Below are positions 17,446 to 26,111 of a stretch of 64,000 bases of DNA, one piece after another. The notes beneath the pieces were generated by a model. It saw only the letters and a list, made by a program, of their open reading frames with translations. It was not told the origin of the DNA and did not search any database. How positions within the stretch are numbered: the stretch's first letter is position 1; each line of letters begins with the position of its first letter. Location of the stretch: contig CAXXOH010000003.1 of NCBI GenBank assembly GCA_963675185.2, positions 682,001 to 746,000 on the forward strand. The letters run 5' to 3'. This DNA is from Ilyobacter_A sp963675185. Its GTDB lineage: Bacteria; Fusobacteriota; Fusobacteriia; Fusobacteriales; Fusobacteriaceae. Both the position numbers and the translations under genes were made by a program.

Positions 17446-18279
17446 TTACTTTACAGGTACGAATCCTTCTTTTGCAACTATAGCTTGTCCGCTGTCTGAA
17501 AGCATGAATTCAACTAGTTCTTTTACTGTTCCTTCAAGGTTTGTATCAGTGTACCAGTAAACCCCTCTTGCAATCGGGTAACTTTTGTTTGCTACATTTT
17601 CAGGCGTTGCCGCTATTCCATCTACAGAAACTGATTTTACTGTGTCGTCCATATAACCCATACCGATATAAGCTATTGCTCCAGCTGATGATTTGATCTC
17701 TTGCTTTAAAGCTTCGTTTGAAGGTAGGTATAGAGTTCCTTCTCCGTACTCTTCAGTCCCTTTTGAGTTGCCTTTTCTAAGTACGTCTTCTTTGAAGTAA
17801 GCGTGTGTTCCAGAAGATGAATCCCTAGATAAAACTACGATTTTTTCGTCGTTTCCTCCAAGCTCTTTCCAGTTTGTAGTTTTCCCCATAAAGATGTCTC
17901 TTAACTGGTCTTTTGAGAGGTTTGCCACTGGGTTTTCAGAGTTTACAGCTATTGTTATCCCGTCGAATCCTATTGTTATCTCTTGTATATCAAGCCCTTC
18001 TTCTTTTGCCTTATCCCACTCTTTAGCCTTCATCTCTCTAGACGCCATAGCTATATCCACCGTTTTGTTTAGTTTCCCCGCTATCCCTGTACCAGAACCT
18101 CCTCCAGTTACTGCTACTCTGGCTCCTTTGTTTTGCTTCATGAACTCTTCAGCCACTGCTTGAGATACGTTTAGTATTGTATCTGAACCTTTTAGTTGAA
18201 CTACCTTGCTCTCTTTTTTAGGTCCACCGCAAGCCATTAAAAATGCCGATATAACTACTGCCAATAAAATCTTTTTCAC
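17446..18279 (-). CDS. pstS: Phosphate-binding protein PstS (lipoprotein form)
   Basis: A 277-residue binding protein. The signal peptide ends in the lipobox FLMACGG, so it is membrane anchored. Phosphate-binding segments are KGSDTILN, TGGGSGTGIAG and SRDSSSGTHAYF. It is a tandem copy of the gene at 18554-19438, nearly identical over the mature region. It has its own Pho-box promoter and lies directly upstream of pstC. Confidence 0.96.
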   Translation of the reverse strand: MKKILLAVVISAFLMACGGPKKESKVVQLKGSDTILNVSQAVAEEFMKQNKGARVAVTGGGSGTGIAGKLNKTVDIAMASREMKAKEWDKAKEEGLDIQEITIGFDGITIAVNSENPVANLSKDQLRDIFMGKTTNWKELGGNDEKIVVLSRDSSSGTHAYFKEDVLRKGNSKGTEEYGEGTLYLPSNEALKQEIKSSAGAIAYIGMGYMDDTVKSVSVDGIAATPENVANKSYPIARGVYWYTDTNLEGTVKELVEFMLSDSGQAIVAKEGFVPVK

Positions 18280-18410
18280 TCGTACTCCTCCTTATAATAT
18301 CTTCTAATATTCTGCTTTCAAATAAGTTTGCTGTATTTAAGGTTTTACCAATCCCCTCTTGTATCTTATCAGTATAATCTTTACTTCGTTTTTACCGTTC
18401 TTACAAAGTT

Positions 18411-18464
18411 ATTATATAAACTCTCTGTTTACTCGCTATTTATTTTGTGTAAAAGTATTGTAAA
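18411..18464 (-). promoter_or_regulatory. Pho box and promoter of the lipoprotein pstS
   Basis: The same four hexamers as at pstC: TTTACA, TTTACA, TAAATA, TAAACA (ending at 18464, 18453, 18442, 18431 and descending). Nine bp follow, then TATAAT (18416-18411). Confidence 0.75.
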
Positions 18465-18483
18465 ATTCTAAATGAGCTTAAGT

Positions 18484-18515
18484 ATCAAAGGGACCGCTGC
18501 GGCGGTCCCTTTGAT
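18484..18515 (-). terminator. GC-rich hairpin after the second pstS
   Basis: An inverted repeat nearly identical to that at 17376-17407, part of the tandem duplication. Confidence 0.7.
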
Positions 18516-18553
18516 TGAGATAGGATATTATTTATTTAAAGGAAGTTTGTGAA

Positions 18554-19438
18554 TTACTTTACAGGTACGAATCCTTCTTTTGCAACTATAGCTTGTCCGT
18601 CTTTTGAAAGCATGAATTCAACTAGTTCTTTTACAGTTCCTTCAAGGTTTGTATCAGTATACCAGTAAACTCCTCTTGCAATCGGGTAACTTTTGTTTGC
18701 TACGTTTTCAGGTGTTGCCGCTATTCCATTTACAGAAACTGATTTTACTGTGTCGTCCATGTATCCCATACCGATGTAAGCTATTGCACCTTTAGAAGAT
18801 TTCACTTCTTGCTTTAAAGCTTCGTTTGAAGGTAGGTATAATGCATTCGGGCTATATTCTTCAGTACCTTTTTTATCACCTTTTCTAAGCACGTCTTCTT
18901 TGAAGTAAGCATGTGTCCCAGAAGATGAATCCCTAGATAAAACTATGATTTTCTCGTCATTTCCTCCAAAATCTTTCCAGTTTGTAGCTTCCCCGATGAA
19001 TATTTTTCTTAACTGGTCTTTTGAAAGGTTTTTAACAGGATTTTCTTTGTTTACAACTACTGTTATTCCGTCGAATCCTATTGTTATCTCCTGAACGTCA
19101 AGTCCTATTTCTTTTGCTTTGCCCCACTCTTTAGACTTCATCTGTCTAGATGCCATAGCTATGTCCACTGTTTTGTTTAGTTTAGCCGCTATTCCTGTAC
19201 CAGAACCTCCTCCAGTTACAGCCACTCTAGCTCCCTTGTTTTGCTTCATGAAATTTTCAGCTACAGCTTGTGATACGTTTAATATTGTGTCTGATCCTTT
19301 TAACTGTATTACTTCTGTCTTTTTCTTACCGAATAGGTTTTTAAGAGAAAAAGCTGAAGCTTCCTGAGTCGAGATAGCAAACCCAGCTGCTAAAACCAAT
19401 GCTGTTGCCAATACTTTTTTAAATTTCGTTTTTAACAT
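18554..19438 (-). CDS. pstS: Phosphate-binding protein PstS (secreted form)
   Basis: A 294-residue paralogue of the next gene. Its N-terminus differs: a longer signal ending in an AxA-type site (TQEASAF) with no lipobox cysteine, so the product should be a soluble periplasmic protein. The mature part shares KGSDTILNVSQAVAE, TGGGSGTGIAAK and SRDSSSGTHAYF. It is the first gene of the phosphate cluster, with its own Pho-box promoter. Confidence 0.95.
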   Translation of the reverse strand: MLKTKFKKVLATALVLAAGFAISTQEASAFSLKNLFGKKKTEVIQLKGSDTILNVSQAVAENFMKQNKGARVAVTGGGSGTGIAAKLNKTVDIAMASRQMKSKEWGKAKEIGLDVQEITIGFDGITVVVNKENPVKNLSKDQLRKIFIGEATNWKDFGGNDEKIIVLSRDSSSGTHAYFKEDVLRKGDKKGTEEYSPNALYLPSNEALKQEVKSSKGAIAYIGMGYMDDTVKSVSVNGIAATPENVANKSYPIARGVYWYTDTNLEGTVKELVEFMLSKDGQAIVAKEGFVPVK

Positions 19439-19479
19439 AGTACTTGATTCCTCCTTGTTTTCTTTTTGTTTACAAGGAG

Positions 19480-19533
19480 ATTATACAGAATACTTGTTAA
19501 TCAGATATTTAGAGCTGGTAAAAAAAGGGTAAA
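19480..19533 (-). promoter_or_regulatory. Pho box and promoter of the secreted pstS
   Basis: Hexamers TTTACC, TTTACC, TAAATA, TTAACA start at 19533, 19522, 19511 and 19500 on the minus strand, an 11-bp period. TATAAT (19485-19480) follows after 9 bp. The first repeat abuts the stop codon of the upstream gene. Confidence 0.7.
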
Positions 19534-20481
19534 TTAATCCAGTAGGTCTTTTATACTCTTAAAAATTATGCTCCTGATATCTGGATTTTCTTCGGCAAGC
19601 TCCTTTACCAAGTTCTTTACCTTGAGTCTTCTAGAGTTCTTATCTGTTTCATATGGACAGCTAGACTTAAGTATCGGCAGCCTAAGTTTTCTTGAGTATC
19701 TGATTATGGTATCCTCTTCTACGTAAGCAAGCGGCCTTATGATCTTCAAGTTGTAGTCGTCTGAATGGTATGATGGCTTCATTACATTTCTGTTCCCCTG
19801 GTAAAACAAATTCATAAGAAAGGTTTCCACTATGTCATCCTTGTGGTGCCCAAGGGCAAGTTTATTTATGTTTTTTTCCTTCATAATCCTGTATAGTACG
19901 CCCCTTCTCATTCTGGCGCACATAAAGCAAGGGTTCTTTGCCTTTTTCTCCTCAAACACTACCTCTTCTATGTTGGTCTCTTCTACATAAAGTTCAAGCC
20001 CAAGCCTTTTTACATATTCCCTTACATGCTCCAGCTCTCCCTCCAATTTTTTATAGTGTACATGTACCGGGATTATATCGAAATCAAAGTTCACTATGTT
20101 TTTTATTCTCACCAGGGAGTTCAGAGTGCTCAGACTGTCCTTGCCGCCGGATATCCCCACAGCTATCCTATCACCGGGCTCTACCATGTTATAAGCATGC
20201 ATAGCCTTCCCTATAGGGTTCCACAGTGACTTGTTAAACCCCTTACTCTCTATATAGGAGAGAACCTCCCTCTTGTCCATATTTTTGAACTCCACTCTTA
20301 TTCCAGTGAGTTTTTCTATACTTTTCGCGATTTTCAGCCTCTTGCTGCTGCCAATCTCAAAGCTTATTTCAAATCCTTCTTTTTTGTTGCTTATCTTTAG
20401 ACTATCGCCTTCTACAATAAAAGAGTACCATTCCGACTCTTTTCCATCTAATTCATAAATATCTTCTATGTCAAAAACCAT
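19534..20481 (-). CDS. TtcA-like PP-loop ATPase, second paralogue
   Basis: A 315-residue tRNA-thiolation-type enzyme. The PP-loop is SGGKDSLS. The iron-sulfur ligands expected for TtcA are a CxxC (PCFMCARMRRG) and a third Cys (LKSSCPYE). It carries an extra N-terminal region of about 95 residues not found in classical TtcA. The gene lies 5 bp after the first paralogue, so they are co-transcribed. The modified tRNA position is unknown. Confidence 0.82.
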   Translation of the reverse strand: MVFDIEDIYELDGKESEWYSFIVEGDSLKISNKKEGFEISFEIGSSKRLKIAKSIEKLTGIRVEFKNMDKREVLSYIESKGFNKSLWNPIGKAMHAYNMVEPGDRIAVGISGGKDSLSTLNSLVRIKNIVNFDFDIIPVHVHYKKLEGELEHVREYVKRLGLELYVEETNIEEVVFEEKKAKNPCFMCARMRRGVLYRIMKEKNINKLALGHHKDDIVETFLMNLFYQGNRNVMKPSYHSDDYNLKIIRPLAYVEEDTIIRYSRKLRLPILKSSCPYETDKNSRRLKVKNLVKELAEENPDIRSIIFKSIKDLLD

Positions 20482-20486
20482 CTCAA

Positions 20487-21299
20487 CTATCCCCTGTCTT
20501 TATCGTTTTTATTTCCCCTGGTATACCCTAAAACGTAATCCAGATTTATGTTTTTCATCGAGTTGAATATACTCTGCTTTATGTTCGGATTTTTCTCTTC
20601 TAGATCCTTCAAAAGAAGCTTTATCTCTTTTCTTTTGGAGTCAGTCTTATTCCCTTCCACCGGGCATCCACAGTTCATCGGCTCTATACCGTTGTTCTTG
20701 GTGTAGTTTATTATATCACTCTCTTTGATATACACAAGTGGCCTTATCAATTCTAGCTGCCCGCTGGTAGACCCAACTTTGGGCTTCATGGTCTTCACTG
20801 TTCCTGCGTAAAACATGTTTATAAGCACAGTTTCCACAATATCGTCGAAATGATGCCCTAGGGCGAGTTTATTGCAACCTAGCTCTTCAACCTTCTTATA
20901 AAGCACTCCCCTTCTCATCTTAGCACATAAAAAACAAGGGCTATCCGGGTCCTCATTGAAGGCTATCTCCCACACATTGGAGTCGAACACCTCACACGGT
21001 ATCTCCAAATCCTCCAAATTTTTTTTGAACTGATCCAGGTCTGTATCGTCAAACCCTGGGTTCATTGATATAAAAACCAGCTCAAAATTCCTAGTTTTGT
21101 CCCTTTTCAGTTCTTGAAAAAGTTTGCACAAAAGAAGGCTGTCCTTGCCGCCGGATACCCCAACTGCTATCTTGTCCCCGCCCTGCACCAGGTCAAAATC
21201 CTTGACCGCTTTCACAAATTTTGTCCATATTTTTTTTCTATATGTTGTCCTAAGGCTCTCCTGGACCTGTTCTCCCTTTTTTTTCTCAATATTTTCCAT
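20487..21299 (-). CDS. ttcA: TtcA-like tRNA 2-thiocytidine synthetase family protein
   Basis: 270 residues. The PP-loop is VGVSGGKDSL, and the Fe-S ligands are PCFLCAKMRRG and NCGCPVEG. TtcA uses ATP and a [4Fe-4S] cluster to thiolate C32 of some tRNAs. A longer frame begins at 21401, but GGAGGT lies 9 bases before the ATG at 21299, which is taken as the start. It is the first gene of a two-gene unit of paralogues. Confidence 0.87.
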   Translation of the reverse strand: MENIEKKKGEQVQESLRTTYRKKIWTKFVKAVKDFDLVQGGDKIAVGVSGGKDSLLLCKLFQELKRDKTRNFELVFISMNPGFDDTDLDQFKKNLEDLEIPCEVFDSNVWEIAFNEDPDSPCFLCAKMRRGVLYKKVEELGCNKLALGHHFDDIVETVLINMFYAGTVKTMKPKVGSTSGQLELIRPLVYIKESDIINYTKNNGIEPMNCGCPVEGNKTDSKRKEIKLLLKDLEEKNPNIKQSIFNSMKNINLDYVLGYTRGNKNDKDRG

Positions 21300-21579
21300 A
21301 AATACGCTACCTCCAATATACTTATAAAAATCATATAATTTTATCATATAATTATAAAAATACAAAGCATTTTTTATCTTACAACTCAAGAATCTTTTCA
21401 AGCTATCTCTTGACCTTTTGTCGATTAAGAGATAATATTAATAGGAACCTAAATTTACTCGATTTAATGGCATCAGTATCTATTCATGTTGAATATCAAC
21501 TGAATAAGCAAGGGTATAAAATTAAAAAAATCGTCAAGTTTTATGGCAAAAAATAAATTAACCTAATTTTCTGGTTGCA

Positions 21580-21872
21580 TTTAAAATCATAGAGAACAAA
21601 AATATTTGTTTTTATCACGAATAAACACGAATAAAAAATAAAATTATATTTTGGACACAGAGCTGCACGGAGTAAAATAAAGAGTTTCACATAGAAGTGA
21701 AATTAATAGGGATACATAAAAAAAGCGTTGCTCAAAGATTTTAATCGATTCGTGTGATCCGTGAAGATTCGTGACAAAAAATTATTTTTAAAAGGTTTCC
21801 TCCGTTCGCCTCATGTTTTAAATCTCTGCGAAGCTCTATGTCTAAAAAAGGTTTTCGAATAAATTAAGTAAT
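21580..21872. repeat. Dispersed intergenic repeat, copy 1
   Basis: About 290 bp shared with 48795-49100. Shared blocks include TTTTGGACACAGAGCTGCAC, ATCCGTGAAGATTCGTGAC and GGTTTTCGAATAAATT. Internal near-repeats of CACGAATaa and of the CTCTGYGAAGCTCTRTGTCT type are present. No coding frame is conserved. The rest of the 21300-21912 spacer shows no gene. Confidence 0.8.
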
Positions 21873-21912
21873 CTTTAAATAAAAAATTTAAATATAACAA
21901 GAGGGGGTTTCA

Positions 21913-22197
21913 GTGAATAAAATTGAACAAAAAGTGCTAGAGCTCATTTTAAATTCCGACGTTTTGAGCGAGGATATGATAATAGATGAACTTGGAATAG
22001 ATGAAGAAACACTAGAACTGGCATTCCAGGGGCTAGAAGACAAAGGGTATTTGAGAACCGACAACCAGTACTTTGAAAACACCTGTGATGTGTGTCAAAA
22101 AGATGGTACTTGCGAGAGCCCACAATATCATCCAGATAAGAAAGTTAAAAAGATAAGAGTACTAACATTAAAAGCCATGGAGGAATTTAAAAACTAG
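21913..22197 (+). CDS. Small winged-helix-like protein with a Cys cluster
   Basis: 94 residues. The first 55 look like a winged helix-turn-helix (KVLELILNSDVLSEDMIIDE, then LEDKGYLRTDNQYF). Then come CDVCQKDGTC, able to bind zinc or an Fe-S cluster, and a basic tail. The arrangement recalls FeoC or short transcription factors, but no family is recognised. The start is GTG, 9 bases after GAGGGGG. Confidence 0.7.
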   Translation: MNKIEQKVLELILNSDVLSEDMIIDELGIDEETLELAFQGLEDKGYLRTDNQYFENTCDVCQKDGTCESPQYHPDKKVKKIRVLTLKAMEEFKN

Positions 22198-22258
22198 TCT
22201 AGCAGGATTTTTACCTATACAGAGTAAATCTTAGATATGAAATTTTGGAGGATTTAGA

Positions 22259-23227
22259 ATGACTAAAAAATTGCTGCTATTTTTTCTTATTTCCCTAAGC
22301 GTGTTATCTGCTCCATATAAAATACTCCATGTATCCTCATACAGTAGAGAATATTCCTGGGTAAGGGAGATAGAAGAGGGCATCCACCAGGGGTTCTCCT
22401 CAAAAAAGCTAGACTACGATTATAGTATCTTTCAGATGGACACCAAGAGGAACAGCTCAAAGGATAGTGTCCTGGCAGCCGCTAAGCTGGCAAAAGAGGC
22501 TGTTTTAAGCTTAGACCCTGACCTGATAATAGTTTCAGACGACAACGCCACCAGGTACGTGGCATCTGAGATTTTGGATACAAAATACAATTTTGTGTTC
22601 TGCGGTGTAAATAATGACCCCTCTGAATATGACCTCCCGAAAAAAAATATAACCGGTGTGTTGGAGAGACCGCATTTCAAAAGCTCGATAAATCTGATGA
22701 AGTTAATCAATAAAAATATCAAGGATATAATAATCTTGTCCGACGACTCTGTGACCTCAAATATAATAATCCCACAGATTTTAGGACTGGCTGATAAAAA
22801 TATCAACATCCTGGGCACCTTCAAAACAAACTCCTTTTCTGAATGGAAGTACATAGTCAGACGATACCAGGATAAAGCTGACGCGATATTCATACTCACC
22901 TACTCCACAATAAAGCAGTCAGACGGGAAAATAGTCCCAGAAGCTGAGGTCATGAGGTGGACTACTGAAAATTCAAAACTCCCAGAATTTGGTGGTTGGG
23001 AGTTTTTTGTAGAAGACGGTGGTCTGATGAGCGTAGCAATAAACGGACATGAACAAGGGAGGCTAGCTGCTGAAAAAGCTGTAGAAATACTCCGTGGTAA
23101 GAGCCCCACAGAAATACCAGTAGAACAAACCCAAAACGGGGATTTGTACTTAAATGCAAAAAGGGCATTTGAACTAGATCTCTCTATCCCTTTGTCCATA
23201 TTAAAAATGTCTAAGATTATAGAATAA
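22259..23227 (+). CDS. Periplasmic substrate-binding protein of the ABC_sub_bind (TrpX-like) family
   Basis: 322 residues with a Sec signal (ends LSVLSAPYKI) and no lipobox. It has a Rossmann-type two-lobed binding fold (ILHVSSYSREYSW, DPDLIIVSDDNATRYV, GVLERPHFKSSINLMK). No permease or ATPase genes are adjacent. The next gene, 13 bp away, is a chemoreceptor, so it may present its ligand to that receptor rather than to a transporter. It is a distant paralogue of 32138-33079. Confidence 0.82.
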   Translation: MTKKLLLFFLISLSVLSAPYKILHVSSYSREYSWVREIEEGIHQGFSSKKLDYDYSIFQMDTKRNSSKDSVLAAAKLAKEAVLSLDPDLIIVSDDNATRYVASEILDTKYNFVFCGVNNDPSEYDLPKKNITGVLERPHFKSSINLMKLINKNIKDIIILSDDSVTSNIIIPQILGLADKNINILGTFKTNSFSEWKYIVRRYQDKADAIFILTYSTIKQSDGKIVPEAEVMRWTTENSKLPEFGGWEFFVEDGGLMSVAINGHEQGRLAAEKAVEILRGKSPTEIPVEQTQNGDLYLNAKRAFELDLSIPLSILKMSKIIE

Positions 23228-23240
23228 GGCGGTGCAATTC

Positions 23241-25001
23241 ATGAAGCTCAAAAATAAATTTGCGATTATCATGGTTTTCAACATAATAATTCCTCTTTTT
23301 CTATTAGGGACCATCTCGATAATCATGTTTTCTAAAAATCTGCTTGAACAAAACAAGAACGTGGTTAAGATGATAAACTTCAATTTCTACCGGCAATTTT
23401 TGGAGTTTGAAAAGAATTCCGAAACGATACTGCGTTCCTTTTCAGAATCTAAAACGTTGGAGTCCTCGATGGACGGTGGCGGTTATCTTGGCAAAATCTC
23501 TTTAGAGGCCGTAAAAAATGATGCTATAGACATCATGAATAATTACCCACATATAAAAAACGTGGTGGTAGAAAACGACCAAGGTGAAATTCTGTTAAAC
23601 TCCTTTGCGAACCTAAACAAAAGCGTGCTGGACTTGGATTACTTTTATCACTCCAATACAGAAACCTATTTAAGGCTTCTGAAAAGCAGCTTTAAAGGTG
23701 GCAGGGTTATATTTTTCTTAGATATCAGCTCTTTCGTGAACGACACCCTTGTAGACCTCCAGCTAAACGAAGGTACCCACCTCTTTATAGTGGATACCGA
23801 ATCCAAAAACATCGTACTGCACAATAAGTTTGTAAAAGTCAGAGCAGACGAACTTAAAAACGAACCTTTTTTTGCTGACATGCTTAGCTTAAAAACCGGA
23901 TTTTTAGAATACGACTATAAAAATGAACCAAGGATAGCTTATGTAAAAGAGTACAACGGACAACTGTTCGGCGTGTCCCTGTCCAAGGTACACATATTCT
24001 CGGTAATTCAGAATATAAAAAATATCATATGGGCCTTTATAGTTATATTCTCGATAATAGCCATAATAATCTCGTTTTCATTTTCAAAATACCTGACAAC
24101 ACCTATGCTGAAATTCAGCAATAACCTGAAAAAGCTAAGCGAGGGGATCGTCTCGGAAAATCTGTATATAGATACAAAAGATGAGATAGAAGATATCGCC
24201 AGAAACTACAATAAATTTATAGACAAGTTCAAGGACATGATAAGGGAGATAAAAGATGGCGCCACAATGATAGCCACATCTACAAACAATATGAAGGGGG
24301 CCCATAAAAAACTGGTTGCAAAGAGCTCAGATCAGACCACAGAAATAAAGCACACAACTGAAAATATAAGGGAGATAAGCTCCATCGTATTACACAATAC
24401 TGAAAAAACAATGGAAGCAAGTAAAATAACTGAATCTACAAAAAAAAGAACCGAAAAGGTCGGGGATATGTCTGTAAATCTTAAGATGTCCATAGACAAA
24501 ATCAATGAAAGTTCTAAAAAAATAGAAAAGATAGTCGAAGTTATAGATGAGATATCCTTTCAGACGAATCTCTTGGCACTGAATGCAGCTGTGGAAGCTG
24601 CAAACACAGGGGAAGAGGGAAGAGGTTTTGCAGTTGTAGCCACCGAAGTAAGAAATCTATCCAAAAGAAGTAGCAAAGCAGCCAATGAGATAAAAAGCCT
24701 CATAAAAGAAAACGTTAATCTGGTTTCCGATGGTTCTCAGATTGTCGAAACAACCATACATGAAATACATGATATAGTGGATGATGTAAAAAAAGTCAAT
24801 GAGGTTATATCCAATCTAGCTAATTCGGTTAAAGACCAACAGGAGGGTATAGAGCATATAAATAACACAATAGAGAAGCTTAACGAGGTTACAAGAATGA
24901 ATGCCTGGATAGCCGAGGAAACCTCGACTTCAACAGATATTTTGTATGAAAAATCAAACAAATTTTTAAATCTCGTAAATTTTTTCCAAGTTTCAAAATA
25001 A
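23241..25001 (+). CDS. Methyl-accepting chemotaxis protein
   Basis: About 586 residues: membrane helix 1 (residues 8-30), an extracytoplasmic sensor of about 230 residues, helix 2 (IIWAFIVIFSIIAIII), a HAMP linker, and a cytoplasmic coiled coil with the receptor tip EISFQTNLLALNAAVEAANT and GRGFAVVATEVRNLSKRS. It signals to CheA/CheW. The ATG at 23241 follows AAGGCGG and is preferred over the in-frame GTG at 23232. It is coupled to the preceding binding protein. Confidence 0.95.
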   Translation: MKLKNKFAIIMVFNIIIPLFLLGTISIIMFSKNLLEQNKNVVKMINFNFYRQFLEFEKNSETILRSFSESKTLESSMDGGGYLGKISLEAVKNDAIDIMNNYPHIKNVVVENDQGEILLNSFANLNKSVLDLDYFYHSNTETYLRLLKSSFKGGRVIFFLDISSFVNDTLVDLQLNEGTHLFIVDTESKNIVLHNKFVKVRADELKNEPFFADMLSLKTGFLEYDYKNEPRIAYVKEYNGQLFGVSLSKVHIFSVIQNIKNIIWAFIVIFSIIAIIISFSFSKYLTTPMLKFSNNLKKLSEGIVSENLYIDTKDEIEDIARNYNKFIDKFKDMIREIKDGATMIATSTNNMKGAHKKLVAKSSDQTTEIKHTTENIREISSIVLHNTEKTMEASKITESTKKRTEKVGDMSVNLKMSIDKINESSKKIEKIVEVIDEISFQTNLLALNAAVEAANTGEEGRGFAVVATEVRNLSKRSSKAANEIKSLIKENVNLVSDGSQIVETTIHEIHDIVDDVKKVNEVISNLANSVKDQQEGIEHINNTIEKLNEVTRMNAWIAEETSTSTDILYEKSNKFLNLVNFFQVSK

Positions 25002-25003
25002 TA

Positions 25004-25034
25004 AAAACAGGCAGCTTATAAGCTGCCTGTTTTT
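25004..25034. terminator. Bidirectional terminator between convergent genes
   Basis: AAAAACAGGCAGCTT and AAGCTGCCTGTTTTT form a long perfect stem with T runs on both strands. Confidence 0.9.
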
Positions 25035-25035
25035 A

Positions 25036-26022
25036 TTATATTTGGTATTCTTTTATTTTTTCGTTTAATTTTTCCTCATTTACAGTGTCAATTTCTTCTA
25101 TAACTCCATTTACAAGCATTTTTACAGGTACCTTCCCCTTTTCCCTAGAATATCTAGAAAAAAGCTCCATGGCAAACTTCCTATCTTCATCACTTAATTC
25201 TCCGTACCCAAGTATAGCTGGGCCAGGAACTCCAGCTCCCTTTATGTGTACAGTGCCAATGTCTGCATATTCTGATATTCTATAGTTCGTTTCCTCTTCT
25301 CTACCAACGAAAAGATATTTCCCTTCCCCTAGTCTGAAAAAACGGCCATATCTTATAAGATAAAAAAGATCAGAGTACTTTTCGTCCAGGTAACCGTCCT
25401 CTTCAAGAACTCTCAATCTGCTGGAATAATTAGGCTCAGTAAGCATACACCCACCGCCAGGGCTAGGGTACTCCTCAATGCCGTACTCCTCCGCCAGCTC
25501 CATCTGTCTTTTCCTGCTTCTCCCCTGTATATCTAAAAGCTTCTCCCTGTCTACCCAGCCTTCCCTTTCGGCCTTACTAGGCTGCAACAGTTTAGCAGAA
25601 AGCGGTCTCACAATAAGGTCCTCTATGCCAGAAAGTTTCTTTACCCTATCCAACGCGTTCTTATTTTGTGACATAGGCCTCTGCCCCAGAACTTCCCCGC
25701 TTATTATAAATTGAGCATCATACTTTTCCAACAAATTCTCTGCGATATATCTAAACATAAGTGCATGACAATCTATACACGGATTCATATTTTTACCCCT
25801 GCCGCTTGGAGGATTTTTGACTATCTCCATGTGCACTGCTTTAAAATCGATATACTCTACCCTAACTCCCAGCTGCTCGGCCATTTTTTCGATTTTCTCA
25901 TTTTTTCCCCCAAAAAAGTGCGATACGAAATTCAGCGCTATTACCTCTATCCCCTGTTGCTGAATTACTTTAATGGCAAGCAAACTGTCCAAACCTCCAG
26001 AAAAAAGTGCTAATGCTTTCAA
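25036..26022 (-). CDS. PP-loop (ThiI/MnmA-like) tRNA thiolation-family protein
   Basis: About 328 residues. The N-terminal PP-loop is LALFSGGLDSLLA, followed by MNPCIDCHALM with a CxxC and later PSPGGGCML. This resembles the ATPase domain of ThiI/MnmA-type enzymes in anaerobes that lack the THUMP domain. A C-terminal beta-rich region of about 130 residues follows. The TTG at 26022 lies 8 bases after AAGGAAGG; the GTG at 26031 abuts that site. It is downstream of cysK, which fits sulfur metabolism. Confidence 0.78.
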   Translation of the reverse strand: MKALALFSGGLDSLLAIKVIQQQGIEVIALNFVSHFFGGKNEKIEKMAEQLGVRVEYIDFKAVHMEIVKNPPSGRGKNMNPCIDCHALMFRYIAENLLEKYDAQFIISGEVLGQRPMSQNKNALDRVKKLSGIEDLIVRPLSAKLLQPSKAEREGWVDREKLLDIQGRSRKRQMELAEEYGIEEYPSPGGGCMLTEPNYSSRLRVLEEDGYLDEKYSDLFYLIRYGRFFRLGEGKYLFVGREEETNYRISEYADIGTVHIKGAGVPGPAILGYGELSDEDRKFAMELFSRYSREKGKVPVKMLVNGVIEEIDTVNEEKLNEKIKEYQI

Positions 26023-26052
26023 TACTTTCACCTTCCTTAATTAAAAATGTTA

Positions 26053-26086
26053 GGGGGCCATCTGTCATACTCTACAGCTGTCCCCC
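26053..26086 (-). terminator. Imperfect hairpin after cysK
   Basis: GGGGG/CCCCC closes an arm with CTGT/ACAG and two mismatches, followed by a T-rich stretch on the minus strand. Confidence 0.5.
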
Positions 26087-26111
26087 ACAGTTCAAAAAAA
26101 TATTATATCAT

